Shown here: piece after piece, positions 1 to 7,487 of the stretch | Position numbering within the stretch: position 1 is the first letter of the stretch | Layout: the number at the start of each line of letters is the position of its first letter | Program-made: the position numbers and the translations under genes | The notes under the pieces: model-generated | What the model saw: only the letters and a program-made list of their open reading frames with translations | Databases searched by the model: none | What the model was told of the DNA's origin: nothing | NCBI GenBank assembly: GCA_963817785.1 | Contig: CAWFPL010000002.1 | Span: 806,001 to 870,000 of the forward strand | DNA: 64,000 nucleotides | Direction: 5' to 3' | From: JAKALD01 sp963817785 | Lineage (GTDB): Bacteria; Pseudomonadota; Gammaproteobacteria; Burkholderiales; SG8-39

Positions 1-567
1 ATCGGGCCGGGGGAGCGCGACGGCATGGACATGGGCCCGCTGGTGACCGCGCAGCACCGCGACAAGGTCGCGGGCTACATCGACCTCGGCGTGAAGGAAG
101 GTGCGCGCCTGGTGGTGGACGGCCGCGGCCACAAGGTCGCCGGCGCCGAGGACGGCTACTTCCTCGGCACCAGCCTGTTCGACCGCGTGCAGCCGAACAT
201 GAAAATCTACCAGGACGAGATCTTCGGCCCGGTTCTGGTGGTGCTGCGCGTGAACACGCTCGAGGACGCGATCGCGCTGGTCAACCGCAACCCGTACGCC
301 AACGGCACCGCGATCTTCACCGAGTCGGGCGGCGCGGCGCGCAGGTTCGAAAACCAGATCCAGGTCGGCATGGTCGGCATCAACGTGCCGATCCCGGTGC
401 CGGTTGCCTTCTACTCCTTCGGCGGCTGGAAGAATTCCCTGTTCGGCGACCTGCACGTGCACGGCGTCGAGGGCGTGAAGTTCTACACCCGCACCAAGGT
501 GATCACCACGCGCTGGCCGCACCAGGACACCCCGGCGCCGGGCTTCCACATGCCGACGCTGGGGTGA
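1..567 (+). CDS. mmsA: methylmalonate-semialdehyde dehydrogenase (CoA-acylating), 3' part
   Basis: The reading frame is already open at base 1, so the start lies upstream of the window; 188 C-terminal residues are visible. The family oxidises methylmalonate semialdehyde with NAD and CoA to propionyl-CoA in valine and inositol breakdown. Visible family motifs are DMGPLVT near the left edge, EIFGPVLVVLRV, NPYANGTAIFT, the proline-rich NVPIPVPVAFYSFGGWK and the C-terminal TRTKVITTRWP. The catalytic cysteine region is outside the window. The gene ends convergently with the DUF971 gene, with a perfect palindrome between them. Family identity is secure; substrate is inferred from the family. Confidence 0.9.
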   Translation: MGPGERDGMDMGPLVTAQHRDKVAGYIDLGVKEGARLVVDGRGHKVAGAEDGYFLGTSLFDRVQPNMKIYQDEIFGPVLVVLRVNTLEDAIALVNRNPYANGTAIFTESGGAARRFENQIQVGMVGINVPIPVPVAFYSFGGWKNSLFGDLHVHGVEGVKFYTRTKVITTRWPHQDTPAPGFHMPTLG

Positions 568-568
568 G

Positions 569-592
569 CGGCTCGGGCGCGCGCCCGAGCCG
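569..592. terminator. 24-bp perfect palindrome between convergent genes
   Basis: CGGCTCGGGCGC is followed directly by its exact reverse complement, two bases after the mmsA stop codon and four bases from the stop of the convergent DUF971 gene. It would fold into a 12-bp GC stem in RNA from either strand. Only a short TTCCT follows on the + side, so it is not a classical T-tract terminator. Acting as a bidirectional transcription stop is inferred from position. Confidence 0.5.
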
Positions 593-595
593 TTC

Positions 596-1000
596 CTAGC
601 CGGCCTTCGGCCGTGCCTCGGCGCCCGGCGGCTCGCGGCTCGCTCCGGCCTGCTCGAGGCGCCGCAGATAGTCGCTCCACATCTCGTCCTGCTGCAGGCC
701 GTAATCGTAGAGCAGGTCCCAGGAGTACAGCCCGGTGTCGTGGCCGTCGGAGAAGCACAACTGGAGGGCGTAGGTGCCGACTGGCTCGACGCGCGCGATG
801 TCGATGTTTTTCTTGCCGACCTGCAGCACCTCCTGCCCCGGCCCGTGGCCGCGCACCTCGGCCGAGGGCGAGAACACGCGCAGGAATTCGTACGGCAGCT
901 TGAACGTCTTGCCGTCGGCGAACGAGATTTCGAGCAGGCGCGATTTCTGGTGCAGCTTGATCTCAGTCGGCGCGGGCGTGCCGCGGTCCTTTCCCCCCAT
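596..1000 (-). CDS. DUF971 domain protein
   Basis: A 134-residue protein starting MGGKDRGTP. The core (about residues 12-115) has the DUF971 pattern, with RLLEISFADGKTFKLPYEFLRV at the start, IDIARVEPVGTYALQLCFSDGHDTGLYSW in the middle and WSDYLRR at the end. DUF971 resembles the N-terminal domain of gamma-butyrobetaine hydroxylase and occurs as a stand-alone protein in many Proteobacteria. A role with iron-sulfur proteins has been proposed for the family, but nothing here tests it. It is a single gene, convergent with mmsA. The start is the first ATG that gives the usual family length. Confidence 0.85.
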   Translation of the reverse strand: MGGKDRGTPAPTEIKLHQKSRLLEISFADGKTFKLPYEFLRVFSPSAEVRGHGPGQEVLQVGKKNIDIARVEPVGTYALQLCFSDGHDTGLYSWDLLYDYGLQQDEMWSDYLRRLEQAGASREPPGAEARPKAG

Positions 1001-1117
1001 CGCAGTGTTCCCTGGTAATCGTCCAGCGCGCATCATAGGCGAGTTGCGCGCGCATAAAAACTCTGCCCGGGCCGTGGCCTTGCCGCTGCGGCGCGAGGCG
1101 GGCACGATGACATTCGC

Positions 1118-2179
1118 ATGAAGCTCGCTTCCTGGTCGCTCGCCTTCTACCGCCTGCCGTACGCGCGCGAGGTGGTGTGGTCGAACGCGGTGGAGCGCGA
1201 CGGGATCTTCGCGCTGCTCAAGTTGGTGGCCGACGACGGCGCGGTGGGCATCGCCGAGGGGACCGTCAAGCAGACCTGGTCGGCGGTCTCCCCGCGCTCG
1301 CTCGCGGCCGCGCTCGAGGACGTGCTCATGCCGCGCGTGCTCGGCAAGGACCTCGAGGAGGTGCCGAAGGCGCTCGCCGCCGTCCCCGAGAACCGGCTCG
1401 GCAAGGCGCTCATAGACAACGCCTGCTGGACGCTGCGCGCCGCGGCCGCGGGCCAGCCGCTGTGGCGGCTGTGGGGCGGCGAGCGCAGGGTCGAGCTCAG
1501 CTGGACCGTGACGCGCCAGGCGCCTGCGCGCATGGCCGCCGAGGCGGCGCAAGCGTGCGCGCGCTACGGCTTCAGGACGCTCAAGGTGAAGGGCGGGCAG
1601 GGGCTGCCGACCGACGTCGCGGCGCTCGAGCGAATACGAGCCGCGGTGGGGCCGCGGGTCGAGCTCTACGTCGACGCCAACGGCGCGTATCGGCGCGAGG
1701 AAGCGCTCGATTACGTGCGCGCGATCGCCGACGCGGGCGCGACCGTAGCCGAGGACCCCAGCCCGCTCGCGCCGGACGCGCAGTTCGCGGCGCTGCAACG
1801 CGATTGCGCCATCCCGATCCTGGTCGATTCGAGCTGCGCTTCGGCGCGCGACGCGGCGCTCTACCTCGAGCGCGGCGCGCAGGCGCTCTCGGCGAAGCCG
1901 GGTCGCGTCGGGCTCTCCGAGTGCCGCGCCGTGGCGGCGCTCGCCGCGCAGCACGGCGCGCGGGTCGCGGTGGGCATCTACGCCGAGAGCCTGCTCGGCA
2001 CGCTCATCAGCCTGCAGCTGCCGGGGACGATGCCGGCCGAGCAGACCTTCTATCTCGCCATGACCGAGCAGGTCGCCGCGCACGCCCTGGAGATCCGCGA
2101 GGGCTGCTTCGAGCTGCCGCAGACCGCGGACTATGCCTCCCTCGTCGACTGGGAGCGCGTGCGGCGGTTTGAAATCTAA
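1118..2179 (+). CDS. enolase-superfamily enzyme, muconate cycloisomerase type
   Basis: 353 residues in the mandelate racemase / muconate-lactonizing fold. The active-site set is complete: KVK (K156, K158), metal ligands D186 (VDAN), E212 (EDP) and D237 (DSS), and the second-face lysine K260 (SAKPGR). This matches the muconate cycloisomerase subgroup, but dipeptide epimerase or N-succinylamino acid racemase activity cannot be excluded. It overlaps the convergent GntR gene by 4 bp at the 3' end, and that regulator is an obvious candidate controller. No strong ribosome site is seen before this ATG, so the start is moderately sure. Confidence 0.85.
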   Translation: MKLASWSLAFYRLPYAREVVWSNAVERDGIFALLKLVADDGAVGIAEGTVKQTWSAVSPRSLAAALEDVLMPRVLGKDLEEVPKALAAVPENRLGKALIDNACWTLRAAAAGQPLWRLWGGERRVELSWTVTRQAPARMAAEAAQACARYGFRTLKVKGGQGLPTDVAALERIRAAVGPRVELYVDANGAYRREEALDYVRAIADAGATVAEDPSPLAPDAQFAALQRDCAIPILVDSSCASARDAALYLERGAQALSAKPGRVGLSECRAVAALAAQHGARVAVGIYAESLLGTLISLQLPGTMPAEQTFYLAMTEQVAAHALEIREGCFELPQTADYASLVDWERVRRFEI

Positions 2180-2919
2180 CGGCCTTCCAGCCGCCAGCGG
2201 GTGGAGAGCTTGAAGCGCTCGGCGGGGTAGACGTTCACCGAGACCGAGAGCAGCCGCTCGCCGCTGCCGAAGTAGCCGCGCACGACGTGCAGCCCTGGCG
2301 AGCGTGGCTTCGCGCCGAGCAGCCTCGCCACGCGCGCCGGGATCGCGACGGCGCCGATTTCCTGCTGCACCTCGACGATGCGCTCCCCGTAATGCTCCTC
2401 GATCAGGCCGTAGACCCACACGCCGCTGCCTTCGAGCCGCGCGCGGATGCGCCCGTAGGCCGGCAGGATGTAGATCTCGGTGTAGGCGATCGGCGGCGCG
2501 GCGCCGATCGGATAGCGGCAGGTCTCGAACTTCAGCCAGCGCTGCCCGGGCTTGCAGCGCAGCAGCGCGGCGAGCGCGGCGTCGGCCTCGACGCGGTGCT
2601 CGGCGAGCACTTTCAGGCGCGTGCGCTGCGTGTACTGGAAAAGGTCGGCGACGTCGGTGAGGGAGGCGGTGTAGCGCGGCTCGACCTGCAGCGCCTTGAC
2701 GCGCGTCCCGATCCCCTGGTGGCGCGTGATCAGACCCATGTCGGCGAGCCGCCGGATCGCCTCGCGCACCGTGTGGCGCGACACCCCGTGGCGCCCGCTC
2801 AGCTCCAGCTCGGGCGGCAGCATCGCGCCCACCGCGTACTTTCCGGCGGCGATCTCGCGCCGCAGCCGCTCGGCGAGCTGCTGGTAGCGCGGGGCGGCGG
2901 AGGGCGCGGCGGCGGGCAT
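2176..2919 (-). CDS. GntR-family transcriptional regulator (HutC/UTRA type)
   Basis: 247 residues. An N-terminal winged helix (about 10-72) shows LAERLRREIAAGKYAVGAMLPPE followed by GVSRHTVREAIRRLADMGLI, the GntR DNA-binding signature. Residues about 85-240 form a UTRA effector domain, which in this family binds a small organic acid or sugar phosphate. The start codon is now 20 bp from the end of an IS630 element. Removing the element would place this gene 15 bp downstream of the SDR stop on the same strand, so the two were probably one operon. Expression may now depend on the element. Confidence 0.88.
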   Translation of the reverse strand: MPAAAPSAAPRYQQLAERLRREIAAGKYAVGAMLPPELELSGRHGVSRHTVREAIRRLADMGLITRHQGIGTRVKALQVEPRYTASLTDVADLFQYTQRTRLKVLAEHRVEADAALAALLRCKPGQRWLKFETCRYPIGAAPPIAYTEIYILPAYGRIRARLEGSGVWVYGLIEEHYGERIVEVQQEIGAVAIPARVARLLGAKPRSPGLHVVRGYFGSGERLLSVSVNVYPAERFKLSTRWRLEGR

Positions 2920-2956
2920 GAGGGCGGGTACGCCGCCTAGTACGGTGACACGTTAA

Positions 2957-3763
2957 TTACGCAACATAGTGATGGCCGAGCTTTCGATCCGCATCTTGGC
3001 GCGTGAAGGTCCAGTCGATGCCGCGGCCCTCGGCGTTGCGCCGGCGTTCCCAGGCGTTGAGCTCGCGCTGCGCGCGGGCTCGGTCCATCAATCGCCGCCC
3101 GAGGCATTGACGCTCCAGGATACTGATCTCGATCTCCGCCATGTTCAGCCAACTGGCATGCTTGGGCGTGTGGTGAAACTGCACGCGTCGCAGCAGGGCG
3201 TGAGCGGCCGAGCGGCCCAGGACCTCCTCGAAGCACGAACGGAAGTGGGTATTGAGGTTGTCCAGAACCAAATGGACCTTCTGGGCCGAGGCGTAGGTGC
3301 GTTCCAGCAGTTGGCGCACGAAGCCCACGAACTCGGGCTTGGTTCGGCGCTCGGTCACCTCGATCGTGCGACGCCCTGCCTTGGGTTCGACCGCCACGAA
3401 CACGTTGCAGGTGCCTTGGCGCACGTATTCGTAATCGCATTTGCCCGGTCTGCCGGGCTTCATGGGCAGCGGCGCTCGGCTGTCTCGGATCAATTGCTTG
3501 CTCTTCTCGTCGATGCAGATCACGGGCTCGCGCGCGCGATAGGGCTGCGCATAGAGCTCGAGCACGTCGTACATGCGTCGACGGTACTCCTCGGTCAACA
3601 CCCCGATGCACCACATCAGCTTGCGCCAGGGCTTGAGGCGGTTTTTTTTAGCAGCCGGCGCACGCTCTCGCGACTGATCCGGCGCATCTGCGGGTGGCGG
3701 CGCGCCGCCCGGGTCAGCAACGCCACCGTCCAGCGTTTGGCCCCCTGGGGCGGTGAGGAGCAT
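2957..3763 (-). CDS. IS630 transposase, frame B (DDE catalytic part), copy 1
   Basis: The open frame is 268 codons, but the useful part starts at the A8 slippery run near 3642, after which it is read as the C-terminal half of the transposase. It contains the DDE catalytic residues: Asp in VICIDEKSKQ, Asp in HLVLDNLNTHF, and Glu in SWLNMAEIEI. The joined A-B product would be about 340 residues, the usual IS630 size. Nothing disrupts it, so the element is potentially active. Confidence 0.9.
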   Translation of the reverse strand: MLLTAPGGQTLDGGVADPGGAPPPADAPDQSRERAPAAKKNRLKPWRKLMWCIGVLTEEYRRRMYDVLELYAQPYRAREPVICIDEKSKQLIRDSRAPLPMKPGRPGKCDYEYVRQGTCNVFVAVEPKAGRRTIEVTERRTKPEFVGFVRQLLERTYASAQKVHLVLDNLNTHFRSCFEEVLGRSAAHALLRRVQFHHTPKHASWLNMAEIEISILERQCLGRRLMDRARAQRELNAWERRRNAEGRGIDWTFTRQDADRKLGHHYVA

Positions 3764-4059
3764 GCCAAGGCGCTCACCTCGGCCAGCGCCTCGGCTCGGT
3801 ACTGCTGGGGTTTGCCCGGGCGCGCCACATCGCGCAGCGCAAAGTCCAAGCCCCCCTCCAAGTATGCCGCCCGGGTGCGCCAGATCGCGGTACGGCCCAC
3901 CCCGAGCACCTCCATGATCTGGCGCTCGGGCACGTTTCGATCCAAGGCCGCAAGGATGTGGGCGCGGTTGAACTCGCGCGCCCTGTGTGCACCCTTGGAT
4001 CGGAACTGCTGCACCGCTTCACGCTCCCGTTTGCTCAGGTTCAGCTCGGTTTGGCGCAT
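3616..4059 (-). CDS. IS630 transposase, frame A (DNA-binding part), copy 1
   Basis: 147 residues with helix-turn-helix features: residues 1-110 include the segment RQIMEVLGVGRTAIWRTRAAY. The frame ends shortly after a run of eight A (coding strand, bases 3642-3649) encoding LLKKT. A shift to the -1 frame at this A run joins directly into frame B (AKKNRLKPW). Such a slippery A run is a usual way for IS elements to make a full transposase. Frame A alone would give a DNA-binding protein that could repress transposition. Confidence 0.9.
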   Translation of the reverse strand: MRQTELNLSKREREAVQQFRSKGAHRAREFNRAHILAALDRNVPERQIMEVLGVGRTAIWRTRAAYLEGGLDFALRDVARPGKPQQYRAEALAEVSALACSSPPQGAKRWTVALLTRAARRHPQMRRISRESVRRLLKKTASSPGAS

Positions 4060-4126
4060 CGCCCATGCTCCTCGTTCGGTGGGGATGCGCCATGATACTA
4101 TGTTCCGTAATTAACGTGTCTGCGTA

Positions 4127-4894
4127 CTAGTACATGTAGTGCCCGCCGTTGACGTGGATCGCCTGGCCGGAGACGAATCCGCCCGTCTCGGCGCACAGGA
4201 AGGCGCAGGCGGCGGCGACTTCCTCGGTCTTGCCGAAGCGCCCGAGCGGGATCTCGCTCTCGATGCGCGCCTTGTCCTGGTGCGCGTACTGCGACCAGTC
4301 GCGCACCGTGTCGATGGCCCCGGGCACCACGGTGTTGGCGGTGATGCCGTCGCGCCCGAACTCGCGCGCGAGCGCCTTGGCGAGCCCGTGCAGGCCCGCC
4401 TTGCAGGTAATGTTGTGCGCGCGCTCGGTCACCTGGCCCCAGAAGCCGTCGAAGCCCGAGATATGGACGATGCGGCCCCACTTGCGCGCGCGCATGTGCG
4501 GGATCGCGTTGCGCGCGAGGTAGAACGCCGGCGAGAGGTTGCTGTCGAGCACCTTTTGCCAGTCCTCGGGCGAGATCTCGAGGAACGGCTGCTTGCGCCG
4601 GATGCCGACGTTCGAGATCGCGATGTCGAGCGCGCCGAACTCCTCCACGGTGCGCCGCACCATCGCCGCGACCTCCTCGTGCGCGGACACGTCGGCCATG
4701 ACGCCGAGCGCGCGGCCTCCGGCCTGCGCGATCTCGTCCACCACCGCGTCGACCGCCTGGCGGTCGCGATGGCCGTTGACCACCACGCTGGCACCGCCGG
4801 CCGCGAGCGTGAGCGCGATCGCGCGTCCGATGTTGCGGCCCGAGCCGGTGACGATCGCCGTGCGGCCGGCGAAGGGGGCGGGAGCGTTTGCCAC
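4127..4894 (-). CDS. short-chain dehydrogenase/reductase (SDR)
   Basis: 255 residues starting from GTG at 4894, chosen because GGAGGA lies 6-11 bases upstream; an earlier in-frame ATG has no such site. The NAD(P) motif TGSGRNIGRA is near residue 15, NVG near 90. The usual catalytic YxxxK is replaced: the segment after the serine reads HNITCKAGLHGLAK, so the Tyr position holds Asn or Thr with Lys retained. This is unusual and worth noting for function. The C-terminal SDR motif FVSGQAIHVNGG is present. The stop codon TAG coincides with the IS630 insertion site. Diverges from the CaiB gene. Confidence 0.88.
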   Translation of the reverse strand: MANAPAPFAGRTAIVTGSGRNIGRAIALTLAAGGASVVVNGHRDRQAVDAVVDEIAQAGGRALGVMADVSAHEEVAAMVRRTVEEFGALDIAISNVGIRRKQPFLEISPEDWQKVLDSNLSPAFYLARNAIPHMRARKWGRIVHISGFDGFWGQVTERAHNITCKAGLHGLAKALAREFGRDGITANTVVPGAIDTVRDWSQYAHQDKARIESEIPLGRFGKTEEVAAACAFLCAETGGFVSGQAIHVNGGHYMY

Positions 4895-4997
4895 TGTCGT
4901 CCTCCGTGCGTGTTGACAGCCCGAGGGGGCTTCGCTTAAATGTACGGACAACCTAACCATTAGGCAAGCGCCGCGGCAGCGGCCCTGCTCGACCCCC

Positions 4998-6170
4998 ATG
5001 CGCGCAGGCGACACCGGCATGCACCCAGGGACCGCGCCGCTCTCCGGAATCGTGGTGGTCGAGCTCGGCCACAGCGTCGCCGCGCCCTACGCGGGCCAGG
5101 TGCTCGCCGATCTGGGAGCCGAGGTGGTGAAGATCGAGAAACCCCAGGGCGACGACGCGCGCAAATGGGGCCCGCCGTTTCTCGACGGCGCCGCCGCCTC
5201 GTTCCAGGCGCTCAACCGCAACAAGCGCTCCGTGGTGTGCGAGCTGCGCGACCCCGTGCAGCGCGCGCGCCTGCTCGAATACATCGGCGCGCGCGCCGAC
5301 GTCGTGCTGCAGAACCTGCGCCCCGGGCAGGCCGATGCGCTCGGCCTGGGCGCACAGGCGCTGCGCGCGGCGAAGCCCGCGCTCGTGTACTGCAACCTCG
5401 GAGCGTTCGGCGCGCGCGGGCCGCTCGCCGACCGGCCGGGCTACGACCCGCTCATGCAGGCCTTCGGCGGGATCATGAGCGTGGTGGGCGAAGAGGGCCG
5501 TCCGCCGGTGCGCGTCGGGCCGTCGATGATCGATATGGGAACGGCGCTGTGGGCCGCGCTCGGCATCGCCTCGGCGCTGTACCGCCGGCGCGAGACCGGC
5601 ATCGGCTGCGTGGTAGACGTGTCGCTGTTCGAGACCGCCGCGGCGTGGATGAGCCTGTTCGCCGCGCAGTACCTCGCCTCGGGGGAGCTGCCGCAGAAGC
5701 ACGGCTCGGGGCAGGTGGGCATCGTGCCCTACCGCGCCTACCGCACGCTCGACGGCGACCTCGTGGTGGCCGCGGGCAACGACGCGCTGTTCCGCCGCTA
5801 CTGCGAGGTGCTCGGCCATCCCGAATGGGCGCAGGACGCGCGCTTCGCGACCAACCCCGACCGGGTGCGCCAGCGGGACGTCCTGTATCCGCTCATCGAG
5901 GCGCAGATGGCGCGGCGCACGAGCGGCGAGTGGATCGCGGCGCTCGACGCCGCGGGCGTGCCCTGCGCGCCGGTGCAGAACGTGGCGCAGATGCTCGGGC
6001 ACGAGCAGCTGCGCGCGCTCGGGCTGCTGCAGCCGGTGCCCGGCTCGAGCGTGCCGCTGATCGGGCTGCCGATCTCGTTCGACGGCGCTCGCCTGGCGCC
6101 GCGCGCGGCTTCCCCCGCGCTGGGCGAGCACACCGCCGAAGTCTTCGGACGCAAGGAGGCGACGCCATGA
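4998..6170 (+). CDS. CaiB/BaiF-family (class III) CoA-transferase
   Basis: About 390 residues, typical length. Class III transferases move CoA between carboxylic acids through an aspartyl-CoA intermediate. The N-terminus has SGIVVVELGHSVAAPYAGQVLADLGAEVVKIE, split here by me into its two halves for recognition, and NLRPGQADALG follows. The catalytic Asp is in GPSMIDMGTALWA (about residue 180). The start may be ATG 4998 or ATG 5019; neither has a strong ribosome site. It overlaps the enoyl-CoA hydratase start by ATGA, so the two are translationally coupled. The acyl substrate cannot be told from sequence. Confidence 0.9.
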   Translation: MRAGDTGMHPGTAPLSGIVVVELGHSVAAPYAGQVLADLGAEVVKIEKPQGDDARKWGPPFLDGAAASFQALNRNKRSVVCELRDPVQRARLLEYIGARADVVLQNLRPGQADALGLGAQALRAAKPALVYCNLGAFGARGPLADRPGYDPLMQAFGGIMSVVGEEGRPPVRVGPSMIDMGTALWAALGIASALYRRRETGIGCVVDVSLFETAAAWMSLFAAQYLASGELPQKHGSGQVGIVPYRAYRTLDGDLVVAAGNDALFRRYCEVLGHPEWAQDARFATNPDRVRQRDVLYPLIEAQMARRTSGEWIAALDAAGVPCAPVQNVAQMLGHEQLRALGLLQPVPGSSVPLIGLPISFDGARLAPRAASPALGEHTAEVFGRKEATP

Positions 6171-6964
6171 ATTTGCCGTCCTACGCGACCCTCAAGCTCG
6201 AGCGCGACGGCGAGCACGTGCTCGTCGTCACGCTCAACCGGCCCGAGGTGCTCAACGCCACCAACACCCAGATGGGGCACGACCTGCTCGACCTGTGGAC
6301 GCGGCTCACGGCCGAGCCGGGCGGGCTGCGCTGCGTGGTCCTCACCGGCGCGGGCGAGCGCGCCTTCTGCGCCGGCGGCGACCTGAAGGAGCGCCACGGC
6401 ATGAGCAACGAAGCCTGGCGCGCGCAGCACGAGCTCTTCGAGCGCGCCTTCGTCGCCCTGATGGAGCAGCCGCTGCCGGTGATCGCCGCAGTCAACGGCC
6501 ACGCCTACGGCGGCGGGCTGGAGACCGCGCTCGGCTGCGACTTCATCTACGCGGCCCGAAACGCGCGCCTCGCGCTCTCGGAAGTGCGCCTGGGCATCAT
6601 GCCCGGAGGCTGCGGCACGCAGAACCTGGCGCGCGCGGTGGGCGAGCGGCGCGCGAAAGAGCTGATCCTCAGCGCGCGCGCCTTCAGCGCCGAAGAGGGC
6701 CACGCCTGGGGCCTAGTGAACAAGCTGTGCGAGCCGGGCCGGGTGCTCGCCGACGCGCTCGAGACCGCGCGCGAGATCGCCGGCAACGCGCCGCTCTCGG
6801 TGCGCCAGGCGAAGAAGTCGATCCACTACGGCCTGCAGATGGACCTGCTCACCGGCTACCGCTACGAGATCGAGGCCTACAACCGGCTGGTGACCACCGA
6901 GGACCGGCTGGAGGGGGTGCGGGCGTTCAACGAGAAGCGCAAGCCGGTGTTCAGGGGGAGGTAG
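6167..6964 (+). CDS. enoyl-CoA hydratase/isomerase (crotonase family)
   Basis: 265 residues starting at ATG 6167, which overlaps the CaiB stop (ATGA) and is preceded by AAGGAGG seven bases upstream. Crotonase landmarks are RPEVLNA, the oxyanion-hole segment FCAGGDL near residue 68, GHAYGGGLETALGCDF near 112, and SEVRLGIMPGGCGTQ near 142. The family hydrates trans-2-enoyl-CoA or carries out related reactions. Pairing with a CoA-transferase suggests activation of an acid followed by hydration or isomerisation. The exact substrate is unknown. Confidence 0.9.
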   Translation: MNLPSYATLKLERDGEHVLVVTLNRPEVLNATNTQMGHDLLDLWTRLTAEPGGLRCVVLTGAGERAFCAGGDLKERHGMSNEAWRAQHELFERAFVALMEQPLPVIAAVNGHAYGGGLETALGCDFIYAARNARLALSEVRLGIMPGGCGTQNLARAVGERRAKELILSARAFSAEEGHAWGLVNKLCEPGRVLADALETAREIAGNAPLSVRQAKKSIHYGLQMDLLTGYRYEIEAYNRLVTTEDRLEGVRAFNEKRKPVFRGR

Positions 6965-6982
6965 GGGGTGTTGTGGGCGTCG

Positions 6983-7428
6983 GTGAAGACTATTGGCGCT
7001 GCGGTGTCTCCTGCTTTTCGGTTGGGTTCAGAAAGCGAACCCAACCGAAAAGCAGGAGATCGTGGAAAGGCAAGGGCCGGCCGATGATGCGCGATGACGA
7101 ATTGGGGTTTTCCCCGATCTCCGTCTCTTGCGCGGGTCGTCTTTTGACCCGCGCAAAAGGCGGAGACACAGCGGTGCCCAAACCTGCGCGCGCGGCTCGT
7201 ATCTGCACGGCACGGGGTGGCTCATGAGCGCTGTGAAGACATTAGGCGCTGCAGTGTCTCCTGCTTTTCGGTTGGGTTCAGAAAGCGAACCCAGCCGAAA
7301 ACCAGGAGATCGTGGAAAGGCAAGGGCCGGCCGATGATGCGCGATGACGAATTGGGGTTTTCCCCGATCTCCGTCTTTTGCGCGGGTCGTTTTTTGACCC
7401 GCGCAAAAGACGGAGACAAGCGATGCCC
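6983..7428. repeat. two tandem 250-bp-offset units, each with two long hairpins
   Basis: A unit beginning GTGAAGAC at 6983 recurs at 7233 with few changes. Each unit holds hairpin A (7007-7029 with 7037-7059, a perfect 23-bp stem; 7257-7279 with 7287-7309, two mismatches) and hairpin B (7118-7138 with 7146-7166, two mismatches; 7368-7388 with 7396-7416, perfect 21 bp). Between A and B lies the constant stretch TCGTGGAAAGGCAAGG and a small GGGGTTTTCCCC hairpin. No convincing gene occupies 6965-7469. A related hairpin occurs at 37199-37249. Confidence 0.9.
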
Positions 7429-7487
7429 AAACCCCCGCACGCCGCTCGCAGCGGCGCGACGTACAACGCATGGAAAGGTCTGAACTC

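Larger units (their letters stand above)
2940..4127 (-). mobile_element. IS630-family insertion sequence, copy 1
   Basis: The element is 1188 bp and base-for-base identical, as far as I compared, to the copy at 35530-36717. The ends are 30-bp inverted repeats (2940-2969 and 4098-4127) differing at three positions; both contain GACACGTTAATTACG. Each end abuts TA within a CTAG tetranucleotide (2937-2940 and 4127-4130), matching the TA duplication and CTAG preference known for IS630. The right CTAG also supplies the stop codon of the SDR gene, which is preserved. The element carries a two-frame transposase. Confidence 0.95.

Noticed and set aside
2969..4114. A 381-codon open frame on the strand opposite to the IS630 transposase
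   Set aside because: It is an antisense shadow of the transposase frames in GC-rich DNA and has no protein-like motif; the same frame recurs in copy 2 only because the element is identical.
7007..7416. CRISPR array
   Set aside because: Only two 250-bp units with hairpins; no short repeat-spacer pattern, and no cas genes beyond a lone Cas4-like nuclease far away.
6983..7470. Several 70-90-codon frames across the hairpin repeats
   Set aside because: They run through perfect hairpins, repeat with the units and show no codon or motif signal, so they are by-products of the repeats.
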